A stretch of 33,094 nt of DNA. Origin: Acidimicrobiia bacterium (GTDB lineage Bacteria > Actinomycetota > Acidimicrobiia > Acidimicrobiales > Poriferisodalaceae). Positions 1-8,119 of the stretch are shown in pieces (positions within the stretch are counted from its first letter, which is position 1; every line of letters begins with the position of its first letter). Location of the stretch: NCBI GenBank assembly GCA_012960315.1, contig DUBN01000019.1:1-33094 (forward strand), read 5' to 3'. Under the pieces are notes generated by a model. It saw nothing but the letters and a program-made list of their open reading frames with translations. It did no database searches and had not been told where the DNA came from. The position numbers were made by a program, and so were the translations under genes.

Positions 1-613
1 TGATAAACAGTCCTTTCTTGCCTGTGACGGGGTGGGTGCGCACTATCGGATGTTTTTGGTCAGGGAACTCTTCCAGAGCCTTTGATCGCTGTTCATCCGT
101 CATCACTCTCCCAAAGGCCTTCACGTAAGAATGGACGGCATAGCGTCCTCGAATTTGTTCTTTCGTGTCATCTGGTAATCGTTCGTACGCCATTTCCATA
201 TTCGCCCACACAGTGTCACCGCCCCATTCGGGCAGGATTCGGCCAAGTAACACGGACCCGTTTGGCGGACACTCCCTGAATGTCACGTCGCTATGCCAGC
301 TTTGTGCTGCCTGGAATTTTTCTGGTGTTGACTCAAGTACCAAGATTTCTGGGTGCCCGTCTGCTTGGGGGCTGAAGGGGTGAACCTCAAGTTCACCAAA
401 GGCCCTGCCGTAGGCAACGTGTTGAGCGCGATCGAGTTCCTGGTCGCGGAAAAAGAGCACCTTGTGCTCCATCCAAGCGTCATGCAGTTCCGCGATTATC
501 TCATCATCGAAGTCGCGGAGATCTATCTGTTCAACCTCTGCTCCAATCGACCCGGTCACTGGCGTGACCGAAATTCGGTTGTAATAGGCAACTCCGGTTG
601 CAGTGACCTGCAT
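1..613 (-). CDS. TauD/TfdA-family 2-oxoglutarate/Fe(II) dioxygenase, C-terminus cut by window edge
   Basis: The minus-strand frame is open from an ATG at 613 to base 2, giving 204 residues with no stop, so the C-terminus lies outside the window. The ATG follows a run of six G (GGGGGGAAC), a strong ribosome binding site. Family marks: an N-terminal stretch GSIGAEVEQIDL (about 21-32), VLFFRDQELD (52-61), and WHSDVTF with the Fe(II) ligands H107 and D109, closely matching the taurine dioxygenase HxD motif. HPVTGKKGLF (194-203) fits the segment before the distal His and Arg, which would be encoded outside. TauD-family enzymes hydroxylate taurine, alkyl sulfates, phenoxyacetates or other acids using 2-oxoglutarate; the substrate here cannot be told. 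It stands 257 bases from the next minus-strand gene, so it probably has its own promoter. The family call is secure, the substrate is not. Confidence 0.9.
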   Translation of the reverse strand, partial: MQVTATGVAYYNRISVTPVTGSIGAEVEQIDLRDFDDEIIAELHDAWMEHKVLFFRDQELDRAQHVAYGRAFGELEVHPFSPQADGHPEILVLESTPEKFQAAQSWHSDVTFRECPPNGSVLLGRILPEWGGDTVWANMEMAYERLPDDTKEQIRGRYAVHSYVKAFGRVMTDEQRSKALEEFPDQKHPIVRTHPVTGKKGLFI

Positions 614-647
614 GTTCCCCCCTTATGGCGCAATCAACCGTCCCTAG

Positions 648-677
648 AGTATCCATATAATTTTGGTACCGGGTTAA
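648..677 (-). promoter_or_regulatory. Possible promoter of the TauD-like gene
   Basis: Reading the minus strand, TTAACC (677-672) and GATACT (653-648) are separated by 18 bases and lie 35 bases before the ATG at 613. Both hexamers are only four-of-six matches to the consensus. The rest of the 257-base gap 614-870 shows no convincing gene: a 66-codon reading frame there has no recognisable features. Confidence 0.25.
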
Positions 678-870
678 GCCGAGACAAGCGACCTGACAAT
701 CATCTCTGAACGATAAGCAGCATTGATTTTCGAGAGACCAAGAGCGCAGTAGCCAAGCGCCATTTCGTTCCCTCCCACGCGACTAGCACTCCGTTCGTCA
801 ACCGTGAACATTGAACACGTTGGCAACGCGATTCCACGCAACGAACGACAGACGTTTGGCGTCAGCTGCT

Positions 871-2112
871 TCACTGCGAATCCATCACGGGAGACCTAAA
901 TGAAACAGCGCCATAGGTCGCAACAACACAAACAGTGACGAGTCCCATGACAACAATTGTCGCTCGAAGGCCCACCATCTCTGCCAGCGCACCCAGAGGG
1001 GCTGCGGCAATCCCGAACCCTGCGAAAGCTAGCTGCATCAGAGATTGAACTCGTCCATGATGGGAGGGCTCCGAGATAGCCATAGATCGGCTAGTTGTGA
1101 GGACCATAAATCCATTGGTGGCGAGGCCCAAGACTACGACTACGAGCAACGCCAGTAGGTAGTTCGGCGCTAGACCGAAAAGAACGACTGATATGCCGAA
1201 AACTAGGCCGCAGCAGATCAGCAGGCGGCCAGAATTTGGGCCATCAGCTCGCGAAGCGATAAATGCCGTCATTGCAACGGCGCCTACGGCCGAAGCAGTC
1301 GTCAAAAAGCCGACGTGACTTTCCGATAAGCCCATCTGCCCTTCAACTAGCGCGGGCATAAACGCCACGTAGTTGAATCCGATGGCGATCGCCATGATGG
1401 TGGTCACAATGAGTCGCCGCAGTTCGGGTCTACTTCGAACGTAACTGAGCCCATCTAAGATCTCTCGAAGCGGGTTCCGAGATGACGGGTTCACGGGCTC
1501 TAATTTGGGCAATCGAGTAGTGAGAATGGTTGAAACAACAGAGAACACCGCTGCCACCAAATAGGCCCCGCCAATTCCCACCGTCGCGACGCCAGCCAAA
1601 ACTCCTGCGGCCGCCGGGGCAAATATCCTTGTCAAGCTCATCGACATTGACGTCAAGCTGATCGCGTTCCCTAGATGTTCGTGCCCAACGAGCTCTGCTG
1701 ACGTCGACACCCGGGCCGGTCCTATCAGGCCAAACATTGCACCTTGAGAGAGGCTCGCTACAAGCAACATCCAATACTGTGCGTTACCCGAGATGGCCGC
1801 CACTCCCATCAAGGTGGCGACCACCGCAATCGTTCCTTGCCCCACAACAAGCAAGGTACGTTTCGCCCAACGGTCGGCTAGCACACCACCTATTGGAGTA
1901 AACACCAAAAGTCCGATTCCAAACGCGAGATAAACAACTCCAAGGCCGCTTTCGCGTTCAGTGAGGTCCCACGCGAGGAGACCTCGCAGAAGGAACTGCA
2001 TTTGCACGCCAAGGTAGGAAAAAACGCCGCTCCACCAAAACAGTCGAAAGGTTGGAACTCGCAACGAAACAAACGTGGCGGACCTCATTGTTTTCGCTCC
2101 GGGGAAACTCAC
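871..2112 (-). CDS. MFS transporter (EntS/MFS_3-like exporter)
   Basis: A 413-residue major facilitator with about twelve hydrophobic segments. It opens with FRLFWWSGVFSYLG (22-35), typical of the EntS/MFS_3 exporter branch, and carries the loop 2-3 signature GGVLADRWAKRTLL (75-88), where the conserved D80 and R81 are kept. Such proteins use proton-motive force to export siderophores, drugs or other small molecules from the cytoplasm; the substrate is unknown. The start chosen is the GTG at 2112 because a TANNNT box (TACCTT) sits six bases before it, as for a leaderless mRNA. An ATG at 2088 preceded by GGAG is a credible second start and would shorten the protein by eight residues. It is divergent from the thiolase operon, sharing a 109-base control region, so it may serve the same pathway. 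No regulator is adjacent. Confidence 0.88.
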   Translation of the reverse strand: MSFPGAKTMRSATFVSLRVPTFRLFWWSGVFSYLGVQMQFLLRGLLAWDLTERESGLGVVYLAFGIGLLVFTPIGGVLADRWAKRTLLVVGQGTIAVVATLMGVAAISGNAQYWMLLVASLSQGAMFGLIGPARVSTSAELVGHEHLGNAISLTSMSMSLTRIFAPAAAGVLAGVATVGIGGAYLVAAVFSVVSTILTTRLPKLEPVNPSSRNPLREILDGLSYVRSRPELRRLIVTTIMAIAIGFNYVAFMPALVEGQMGLSESHVGFLTTASAVGAVAMTAFIASRADGPNSGRLLICCGLVFGISVVLFGLAPNYLLALLVVVVLGLATNGFMVLTTSRSMAISEPSHHGRVQSLMQLAFAGFGIAAAPLGALAEMVGLRATIVVMGLVTVCVVATYGAVSFRSPVMDSQ

Positions 2113-2118
2113 CGTTGC

Positions 2119-2124
2119 AAGGTA
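2119..2124 (-). promoter_or_regulatory. -10 box for leaderless MFS gene
   Basis: TACCTT on the minus strand ends six bases before the GTG at 2112. A transcript starting about seven bases downstream of the box would begin at the start codon. No good -35 is visible. Confidence 0.45.
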
Positions 2125-2159
2125 GCGTCATCAGTTCGCTCACGCGCCCATTTGCGATC

Positions 2160-2165
2160 TACGAT
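2160..2165 (+). promoter_or_regulatory. Possible -10 box of the thiolase-SDR operon
   Basis: TACGAT lies 56 bases before the thiolase ATG. It would give a leader of about 50 bases carrying the ribosome binding site AGGAG at 2210-2214, seven bases before the start. This contrasts with the leaderless genes nearby. The -35 region (TTCGCT at 2135-2140) is weak. Confidence 0.3.
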
Positions 2166-2221
2166 TCGCGGACAAGGTTTGGGGGCATCGTTCCGAACCT
2201 GCCCCGATTAGGAGTTGAGCT

Positions 2222-3391
2222 ATGAGAGAAGCAGTCATCGTCGATGCGGTGAGGACCCCAGGCGGCAAACGTAACGGCAAGCTCCAAGACTGGCATGCCG
2301 TTGATCTAGCAGCCCACGTTCTAAAAGCTATCGAAGAACGAACAGGTATAGATCCGGCAATCGTTGATGACGTCATCATGGGATGTGTGATGCAGGTCGG
2401 GGAGCAATCGCTGAATATCGGTCGAAACGCCGTACTAGCAGCGGGCTGGCCAGAGTCCGTCCCTGCCACCACCGTTGATCGGCAGTGTGGGTCAAGTCAG
2501 CAGGCGTTGCACTTTGCCGCGCAAGGGGTTATCGCCGGAGCCTATGACGTCGCTGTCGCAGCGGGTGTCGAAGTGATGACCAGGACGCCCATGGGAGCCA
2601 GTGTTGTCAAAGGGATGGGTTTTCCCTTCAGTGAAACTATGCAAAATCGTTATGAAGAAACGGGGCTTCCGCCCCAAGGTATTGGCGCGGAAATGATCGC
2701 AGACGAGTATGGATTGAGTCGCGAGGATCTGGACGCGTTCGGTGCCGAAAGCCAGCGACGAGCTGCGGTCGCCACCGCGGAAGGGCGTTTCGAAAACGAA
2801 ATAATTCCAGTACCGGTCGAAATTGACGGCAAAATCGAAATGATGAACGCTGACGAGGGCATCCGCCTGGACACCACAGCTGAATCACTCTCGAAGCTCA
2901 ACCCGGCATTTCGCGAAGACGGCAAGGTCACTGCGGGAAATTCAAGCCAAATCTCCGACGGTGCGTCAGCGGTTTTAGTGATGAGCGCCGAAAAGGCGGC
3001 CGAGTTGGGTTTGCGAGCCCGAGCGAGATTCCACAGCTTTGCGTTAGCTGGTGCCGATCCCGTGACCATGCTGAAAGGTCCAATTCCCGCGACGGAGAAA
3101 ATCATGGCGCGTTCGGGTCTAGATGTAAAAGACATTGATTTGTTTGAAGTCAACGAAGCGTTCGCTTCCGTCGTATTGGCCTGGCAGAAAGAACACGACA
3201 CTGACCTCAGCAAAACCAACGTAAACGGTGGCGCTATTGCTCTAGGTCACCCACTGGGGTGCTCAGGCACCAAATTGATGGCGACGTTACTCAACGAGCT
3301 CGAACGCACGGGCGGTCGCTACGGACTACAAACCATGTGCGAAGGCGGCGGCATGGCTAACGCGACGATTATCGAAAGGATCGATCCGTAA
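2222..3391 (+). CDS. Acetyl-CoA acyltransferase (thiolase, FadA-type)
   Basis: A 389-residue thiolase, normal length for the family. It cleaves 3-ketoacyl-CoA with CoA (beta-oxidation) or, run backwards, condenses acyl-CoA units. All catalytic residues are present: nucleophile C89 in DRQCGSSQQA, H343 in NGGAIALGHPLGCSGT, and C373 in MCEGGGMANA; NEAFA (311-315) is also conserved. The N-terminal REAVIVDAVRTPGGKRNGKL is the usual thiolase opening. The ATG has a clear AGGAG seven bases upstream. The stop codon overlaps the start of the next gene, an HSD10-like dehydrogenase (TAATG), so the two are translationally coupled and plausibly perform consecutive steps: 3-hydroxyacyl-CoA oxidation and then thiolysis. 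Degradative use is inferred from the neighbourhood of acyl-CoA dehydrogenase and oxygenases; chain-length preference cannot be seen. Confidence 0.95.
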   Translation: MREAVIVDAVRTPGGKRNGKLQDWHAVDLAAHVLKAIEERTGIDPAIVDDVIMGCVMQVGEQSLNIGRNAVLAAGWPESVPATTVDRQCGSSQQALHFAAQGVIAGAYDVAVAAGVEVMTRTPMGASVVKGMGFPFSETMQNRYEETGLPPQGIGAEMIADEYGLSREDLDAFGAESQRRAAVATAEGRFENEIIPVPVEIDGKIEMMNADEGIRLDTTAESLSKLNPAFREDGKVTAGNSSQISDGASAVLVMSAEKAAELGLRARARFHSFALAGADPVTMLKGPIPATEKIMARSGLDVKDIDLFEVNEAFASVVLAWQKEHDTDLSKTNVNGGAIALGHPLGCSGTKLMATLLNELERTGGRYGLQTMCEGGGMANATIIERIDP

Positions 3392-4170
3392 TGCCCAGAA
3401 TGAACCTTCATGGCAGTTCTTCTATCGTTACCGGGGGCGCATCCGGCATCGGAGAGGCCGCAGCTCGACAACTCGCTGAAGCAGGATCTCGAGTTGTTAT
3501 TGCGGACCTGCAAGAAGACAAAGGTCAAGCAGTTGCATCGGAGTTAGGCGGCCTCTTCACCAAATGCGATGTTTCAAGTGTCGAAGATGCTCAAGCCACC
3601 GTTGCCGCTGCATCTGAAATGGGACCGCTGCGAGCTCTGGTGAACTCCGCCGGACTTGGGCGTGCAGCTAGAACTATTGATCGCAACAACGTGCCAGCGG
3701 ATCTCAGCCAGTTCGAGTTCGTGGTGCGGATCAACCTCATTGGCACGTACAACATGTTGGCGCAAGCAGCGTCAGCTATGGCTCAAACCGAACCTTTGGA
3801 CGAGGACGGTTCGCGGGGATCTATTGTCAATATGGCCTCTGCAGCCGCATTCGATGGACAAATTGGTCAGGCCGCTTACTCCGCTTCGAAGGGTGGCGTC
3901 GTTGGAATGACGTTGCCTATAGCCCGCGATCTTTCTGCGACCGGAATTCGGGTGAACACCATCGCTCCGGGCCTCATCGATACACCCATCTACGGTGAGG
4001 GTGAGCAGTCGGATCAGTTCAAAGCGCATCTGGGACAAAGCGTGTTGTTCCCCAAGCGGCTGGGGTACGGCGAAGAGCTTGCATTCATGGTGATGGAATG
4101 CATTACAAACCCGTATATGAATGGAGAAACCATCCGTTGTGACGGTGGTATCCGAATGCCGCCACGCTAG
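3391..4170 (+). CDS. SDR dehydrogenase, 3-hydroxyacyl-CoA dehydrogenase type-2 (HSD10)-like
   Basis: A 259-residue classical short-chain dehydrogenase. The cofactor loop TGGASGIG is at 14-21 and D39 after the second strand suggests NAD(H). NSAG is at 85-88, N115 in INLIG, and the catalytic S150, Y163 and K167 (YSASK) are all present. The overall form, including the long insert after NSAG with acidic residues (LDEDG, 136-140) before GSIVNMAS and the APGLIDTPIY segment, resembles HSD17B10-type 3-hydroxyacyl-CoA dehydrogenases, which oxidise 3-hydroxyacyl-CoA (often branched or steroid side chains) to 3-ketoacyl-CoA. Its ATG overlaps the thiolase TAA by one base, giving tight coupling. The HSD10 reading is inferred from resemblance plus the thiolase partner; another SDR substrate remains possible. 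Confidence 0.88.
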   Translation: MPRMNLHGSSSIVTGGASGIGEAAARQLAEAGSRVVIADLQEDKGQAVASELGGLFTKCDVSSVEDAQATVAAASEMGPLRALVNSAGLGRAARTIDRNNVPADLSQFEFVVRINLIGTYNMLAQAASAMAQTEPLDEDGSRGSIVNMASAAAFDGQIGQAAYSASKGGVVGMTLPIARDLSATGIRVNTIAPGLIDTPIYGEGEQSDQFKAHLGQSVLFPKRLGYGEELAFMVMECITNPYMNGETIRCDGGIRMPPR

Positions 4171-4180
4171 GCCTAATGCC

Positions 4181-4209
4181 TCAATTCGTTCGACTACACG
4201 AGTGATTGA
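4181..4209. terminator. Imperfect hairpin at a convergent gene junction
   Basis: Outer stem TCAAT/ATTGA (4181-4185 with 4205-4209), inner stem TCGT/ACGA (4186-4189 with 4198-4201), an 8-base loop, and a 3-base bulge GTG on the 3' side. It sits between the SDR stop at 4170 and the alpha/beta hydrolase, overlapping the last codons of the latter. There is no U-tract, so it is only a candidate bidirectional terminator. Confidence 0.25.
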
Positions 4210-4973
4210 ATAAATTTAAAAACTTCGCCGTTAAATGACGCAGGTCGCTCTTGGTTAGCAAGGTGACCGGCGGCTTTGACGGAGGTTAGGACAGCATTCG
4301 GGATTCCTTCGTGAAGCTCAGCAGACAATTTCGGCGGAGTAACGCGATCCTCTTCGCCGTAAATAACTAACGTCGGAGCGTTTAGAGACGCCAAAGAATC
4401 GCGATGGTCGGTATCGGCCATCGAATTGCAAGCCCATTGGTAAGAAGGCATCCGAACCGACGTGGCAAAAGATTGTTCTATGTCAGACAACACCCCCGCG
4501 GACGCGCTTTCTGCCACCAAAAGCGGTGAACGTTGACGTGCAAATTCGGCGGCACCAAGCTCGATAAGTTTCCCGGCTCTGCCTCGCATCGCTTCTGCCT
4601 GTTTAGGGTTTGTACCTGACCCGACGCTGGAATCAGCAAGCACAAGTGCACTGACAAGATCGGGGTGGCGAAGGGCGAGGCGTGTGGCGGTTACACCGCC
4701 CCACGACACGCCAAGAACAGCTGCGGTTTGATAGCCGAGGGTCCGAATCAGATTCGACGCTGCATCCGCCCATCCATCTAGTCCAGGATCATCAGCAGGG
4801 TCAGGGGAATATCGGTAACCGGGCGCGTCCCAGGCAACTAGCCGGTAGCCAAGGTCATCCGCTAAAGCACGTTGAGGCAAAAATGCGTCCGCGCATGAAC
4901 CAATCCCATGCATGCACAAGAGAAGTGGGGCGCTTTCAAGTCCATGGGACCAAAAAAATGGGTTGTCTTGCAT
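4194..4973 (-). CDS. Alpha/beta hydrolase
   Basis: A 259-residue alpha/beta-fold hydrolase. The oxyanion-hole segment is HGIGS (22-26), the nucleophile elbow GVSWGG puts the serine at S90, the acid is D209 in GEEDRVTP and the base is H237 in AAGHLANQ, so the triad is complete. Such enzymes hydrolyse esters, lactones, C-C bonds of meta-cleavage products or epoxides; which one is not determinable here. No signal peptide, so it is cytoplasmic. It lies 36 bases downstream of the SMP-30 gene on the same strand but has its own TAGGGT box seven bases before its ATG, so it may be transcribed separately. Placed after a BVMO and a lactonase-like protein, a role in opening esters or lactones made by the BVMO is attractive but inferred. 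Confidence 0.9.
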   Translation of the reverse strand: MQDNPFFWSHGLESAPLLLCMHGIGSCADAFLPQRALADDLGYRLVAWDAPGYRYSPDPADDPGLDGWADAASNLIRTLGYQTAAVLGVSWGGVTATRLALRHPDLVSALVLADSSVGSGTNPKQAEAMRGRAGKLIELGAAEFARQRSPLLVAESASAGVLSDIEQSFATSVRMPSYQWACNSMADTDHRDSLASLNAPTLVIYGEEDRVTPPKLSAELHEGIPNAVLTSVKAAGHLANQERPASFNGEVFKFIQSLV

Positions 4974-4980
4974 GCGTTTG

Positions 4981-4986
4981 ACCCTA
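4981..4986 (-). promoter_or_regulatory. -10 box TAGGGT for leaderless alpha/beta hydrolase
   Basis: TAGGGT ends seven bases before the ATG at 4973 on the minus strand. It lies inside the 9-mer CTAGGGTCA (4987-4979), which also precedes the acyl-CoA dehydrogenase and the second SMP-30 gene. Confidence 0.5.
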
Positions 4987-5009
4987 GAACCCCTGCAACG
5001 GGTTGTGTC

Positions 5010-5831
5010 TCATATAGTCGCTTTGGGGACAGGTACTCCCGCTACGTCAACTCTGGTGCGGTAGATACATCCGCCACGAGGCGTTTGACCTCCAGTCACA
5101 ACGTACAGATCCTGCATGTCGTCGCCACCGAAGCAAACGCTCGTAACCATCGGGTCTGGGATCGCTACTGCTGTGTCTTCCGTTCCATCAGGTTTATATC
5201 GCTGAACTTTGCCTCCGTTTGGCTGCGCTACCCAAACACCACCTTCGACGTCGATCGCTAATCCGTCTGTCGCGTTCACTCGATCTTCGACAAAGATCCT
5301 CTTGCCAGTAACTGCGTCCCCATCCACATCGGATACCCATACCCTCCCGGGATTGCTATCCGCATGGTAGAGAAGTGAACCGTCCGGGGAGAAGCCGATC
5401 CCGTTGGTGAGCATTACGCCGTCATAGATTTCGGTTGCCATCTGATCTGGACCCAAACGCCACAGTTCACCACCGGGGTTTTGGGCGTTCTCATCAAAGG
5501 GATCAATCTTTAGCGAGCCCACGTATACGCGCCCCAGGGCGTCGGTATGAAGATCGTTGAAGCCGGGGAATCCAGGGTCAAAAAGTACTCGTATCTCACC
5601 ATCAACGACGTGTTGGATGTTTCGCCCTCCAACCACTAACCCGCCATCGCTATGAAAAACCATTCCGCCAACTCCCCGTCTTTTGGGAATGACGGTTTCG
5701 ATCTCACCATCCGCGAGGCGCCTGTATACGCCACCGTTCGGTACATCAGAAAAATACAAACAGTTGTCATCATCGACACGGGGCGCCTCGATAAGACCCC
5801 ACCCCTCGCTCAGTAGTTCAACCTTGTTCAT
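5010..5831 (-). CDS. SMP-30/gluconolactonase/LRE-family hydrolase (lactonase-like)
   Basis: A 273-residue six-bladed beta-propeller of the SMP-30/gluconolactonase family. The divalent-metal ligands line up as E15 (LIEAPR), N143 (LTNGIGFSPDG) and D189 (NATDGLAID), with N92 of GFNDLH at the usual substrate-side position. Family members hydrolyse lactones or organophosphate esters. The start ATG overlaps the TGA of the upstream BVMO gene (ATGA), so the two proteins are made together. Since a BVMO acting on a cyclic ketone yields a lactone, this protein is a natural candidate for opening that ring; this is inference from gene order and family. No signal peptide, therefore cytoplasmic. A second, diverged SMP-30 protein is at 20761-21663. 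Confidence 0.9.
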   Translation of the reverse strand: MNKVELLSEGWGLIEAPRVDDDNCLYFSDVPNGGVYRRLADGEIETVIPKRRGVGGMVFHSDGGLVVGGRNIQHVVDGEIRVLFDPGFPGFNDLHTDALGRVYVGSLKIDPFDENAQNPGGELWRLGPDQMATEIYDGVMLTNGIGFSPDGSLLYHADSNPGRVWVSDVDGDAVTGKRIFVEDRVNATDGLAIDVEGGVWVAQPNGGKVQRYKPDGTEDTAVAIPDPMVTSVCFGGDDMQDLYVVTGGQTPRGGCIYRTRVDVAGVPVPKATI

Positions 5832-7471
5832 TTGAGGACAAACCCTTCGTAATCATTTTCGGCAACTTGGTCGCAGCGACGGACATAGCCGGGAAATCCG
5901 AGAAGCGGCATGAACACACGTGTCTTGCCGGGAACATTCGCCCCGAGATACCAAGAGTTGCAACTTGGGAAAAGAGTTCTCTCCGCTTTGGCGTTGACAT
6001 GATCAACCCAGGCCCGCTCAGCTTCGGATTTTGCTTCGATGGTCGAATATTGGTGGTCATCTAGCCACGAGATGCAATCACTGATCCATTCGACGTGCTG
6101 TTCTATCGAAATAATCATGTTGGTCAGCACCGAGGGGCTGCCGGGCCCCGACACCGTAAACATGTTGGGGAAATCTGGCACTGTAAGTCCGAGATAAGTA
6201 CGTGGACCTGCTGCCCACTTTTCTTGAATTGTCATTCCGTCGCGGCCCGTTATGTCCACACGCAGTATCGAACCTGTCATCGCGTCAAACCCGGTTGCGA
6301 AAACCAAGACGTCGAACTCGAAATCTTCGGACTTCGTAGACAATCCCGACTCGGTTATTCGTTGGATTGGTTCACTTCCCACGTCGACTAGACGCACGTT
6401 TGGTCGGTTAAAAGCCTCAAAATAGTCGGTGTCGATCACTAATCGTTTACAGCCGATGATGTGTTCTGGGGTGAGTTTCGAAGCGGTTTCGGGATCGCTC
6501 ACAATCTCAGTAATCTTTTCTCGCACAAAATTTTGGGCATGCACGTTCGCAGACTCGTCTAGTAGCACATCGGTGAATGAGGCAAGAAAGAGAGTTCCAC
6601 CAAGATCCCACGCCTCTTGCAATCGTTCTCGGCGTTCTTCGTCCGATACATCGTGTATCGAATCACTGTATTTTCGAACGTCGGACCCTAAGGCCTGCGG
6701 CATCGCAAAGTTTGCCTCTCGAAAGTCCCCATATCGGCCCTTTATTTCATTCTGGCGATCATCGTCTAGCTCAGCGTTTCTTGCTGGCACTGTGTACTGA
6801 GGAGTGCGTTGGAAGACAATTAGCTCGTCACATTGTGCAGCTATAACAGGTATAGCTTGAACTCCTGAAGAGCCCGTCCCGATAACGCCGACGCGCCTAC
6901 CCTTCAGATCGAGCCCCTTCTTGGGCCATCGACCCGTATGAACCATGGTTCCAGAAAACTCATCTTTGCCTTCTATATCTGGTGTGGCTGCTGAGGAAAG
7001 ACATCCGGTTGCCATAACAAAGAAGCGTCCAACAGTCAGCGCTTTGTCGCTAGTACGGACACACCAAGCGTTGCGATCTTCGTCGAAAGCAGCTGACTCG
7101 ACCCGAGTTTCGAAGCGGATATCGCGACGAAGATCGAACCTGTCGGCAACATGGTTCGCGTAGGAGAGGATCTCGGGTTGGCTCGAATAGCGTTCAGTCC
7201 ACTCCCAATCCTGTTGGAGTTCTTCATCGAAGCTGTAGCTGTACTCGAGGCTCTCAACGTCGCATCGGGCACCCGGATACCTGTTCCAATACCAAGTACC
7301 CCCCACGTCTGTACCCGCTTCGAAGACCTGCACTGAATAACCGATCTCTCGAAGCCGATGGAGCATGTACATGCCTGCAAACCCGGCACCGACAACTACC
7401 ACATCAACATCGGTGGACTCCTCGCGGTCCGAAGAACTGTGAAGGCTTACATTCAATGAATCGACTGGCAT
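5828..7471 (-). CDS. Flavin-binding Baeyer-Villiger type monooxygenase
   Basis: A 547-residue class B flavoprotein monooxygenase. The FAD Rossmann motif GAGFAG is at 28-33, the NADPH Rossmann motif GTGSSG at 198-203, and between them FSGTMVHTGRW (172-182) matches the type I BVMO fingerprint FxGxxxHxxxW. GTWYWNRYPGARCD (58-71) and FATGFDAMTG (391-400) are typical of phenylacetone/cyclohexanone monooxygenases, and R343 in CKRLVID aligns with the catalytic arginine of that group. The enzyme would insert oxygen next to a carbonyl, making an ester or lactone using NADPH and O2. It leads an operon with the SMP-30 lactonase-like gene (4-base overlap). A TAAGCT box seven bases before the ATG, and no Shine-Dalgarno sequence, suggest a leaderless message. 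The ketone substrate is unknown. Confidence 0.94.
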   Translation of the reverse strand: MPVDSLNVSLHSSSDREESTDVDVVVVGAGFAGMYMLHRLREIGYSVQVFEAGTDVGGTWYWNRYPGARCDVESLEYSYSFDEELQQDWEWTERYSSQPEILSYANHVADRFDLRRDIRFETRVESAAFDEDRNAWCVRTSDKALTVGRFFVMATGCLSSAATPDIEGKDEFSGTMVHTGRWPKKGLDLKGRRVGVIGTGSSGVQAIPVIAAQCDELIVFQRTPQYTVPARNAELDDDRQNEIKGRYGDFREANFAMPQALGSDVRKYSDSIHDVSDEERRERLQEAWDLGGTLFLASFTDVLLDESANVHAQNFVREKITEIVSDPETASKLTPEHIIGCKRLVIDTDYFEAFNRPNVRLVDVGSEPIQRITESGLSTKSEDFEFDVLVFATGFDAMTGSILRVDITGRDGMTIQEKWAAGPRTYLGLTVPDFPNMFTVSGPGSPSVLTNMIISIEQHVEWISDCISWLDDHQYSTIEAKSEAERAWVDHVNAKAERTLFPSCNSWYLGANVPGKTRVFMPLLGFPGYVRRCDQVAENDYEGFVLK

Positions 7472-7478
7472 ATCAAAC

Positions 7479-7484
7479 AGCTTA
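7479..7484 (-). promoter_or_regulatory. -10 box for leaderless BVMO operon
   Basis: TAAGCT on the minus strand ends seven bases before the ATG at 7471; no purine-rich ribosome binding site is present in the expected place. Confidence 0.42.
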
Positions 7485-7498
7485 TTAAGGAGACAGGT

Positions 7499-8095
7499 TT
7501 ATGACCTGATTGATAGTGGTCGCCCTAGACGTGAGAACAGATCCACAAGCATGCGCAATGTCAGACCCCAGATGACTCGCTCACCTTCAATCTTGATGCC
7601 AGGCCACAAATCTGACCCCAGTAGTGGGTACGGATATTCGATATACCGATTCTCGTCAACAAGTTGCTCCACCGGGATCCAGAGTGCGTTGGCTACTTCA
7701 TGGTTAGCAGTGATGGCTGGACGCTCACCAAGTACCCAAAAAAGGTGCGGCGTGACCCGCAAACGTTGACGGGTTCCGCGCGGCCCACCTTCAAGGTCTG
7801 ATAACCGGCCGAGCCCCTTGGCACTTGACAAATCGATGCCCAATTCTTCTTTGGTTTCTCGAATAGCGGTTGCGACACTGTTGGTATCGGTTGACGAGGT
7901 GCGCCCCCCGGGAAATGCCATGTGCCCGGACCACGGGTCTCCTTTGTTTGCGGACCTCTCAATGAAAAGGAGTTCTGCACCTCGTTCACTCTCATGAATC
8001 GCGGCAGCAACGGCTGCTGACGGACCGTCATATGGATGTGCTGCTCCCGGTAGCAGCACATCTGCCAATTGATCTGCTGAGAATATGTGTTCCAC
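7499..8095 (-). CDS. Nudix hydrolase, CoA-pyrophosphatase-like
   Basis: A Nudix protein with the box running from GGR to REtkEELGI (residues RETKEELGI about 76-84 from this start). Directly before it lies the coenzyme A diphosphatase signature: LLFIERS followed by SGHMAFPGG, resembling NudL/PCD1 enzymes that cut CoA or acyl-CoA into phosphopantetheine and 3',5'-ADP. The reading frame extends to a TTG at 8140, but that would overlap the divergent acyl-CoA dehydrogenase start at 8132. I prefer the GTG at 8095 (198 residues), which follows a TAAAGT box by eight bases; a GTG at 8128 is also possible. The position beside beta-oxidation genes agrees with a CoA-ester housekeeping or salvage role, inferred only. 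Confidence 0.88.
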   Translation of the reverse strand: MEHIFSADQLADVLLPGAAHPYDGPSAAVAAAIHESERGAELLFIERSANKGDPWSGHMAFPGGRTSSTDTNSVATAIRETKEELGIDLSSAKGLGRLSDLEGGPRGTRQRLRVTPHLFWVLGERPAITANHEVANALWIPVEQLVDENRYIEYPYPLLGSDLWPGIKIEGERVIWGLTLRMLVDLFSRLGRPLSIRS

Positions 8096-8103
8096 GATGA
8101 ACG

Positions 8104-8109
8104 ACTTTA
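8104..8109 (-). promoter_or_regulatory. Possible -10 box of Nudix gene
   Basis: TAAAGT on the minus strand ends eight bases before the GTG at 8095. It is only ten bases from the oppositely directed TAGGGT of the acyl-CoA dehydrogenase, so the two promoters would share polymerase footprints. Confidence 0.3.
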
Positions 8110-8119
8110 CGCAGGGATC

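Noticed and set aside
353-709. 118-codon plus-strand frame at the left edge
   Set aside because: It lies antisense to the TauD-like gene, whose family motifs are clear; the plus-strand protein resembles nothing.
674-874. 66-codon minus-strand frame whose GTG overlaps the MFS stop
   Set aside because: The GTGA overlap is tempting, but the protein has no recognisable pattern, no ribosome binding site beyond the overlap itself, and the frame ends far from the next gene.
2650-3219. 189-codon minus-strand frame inside the thiolase gene
   Set aside because: Serine/alanine-rich antisense shadow of a gene with intact catalytic residues.
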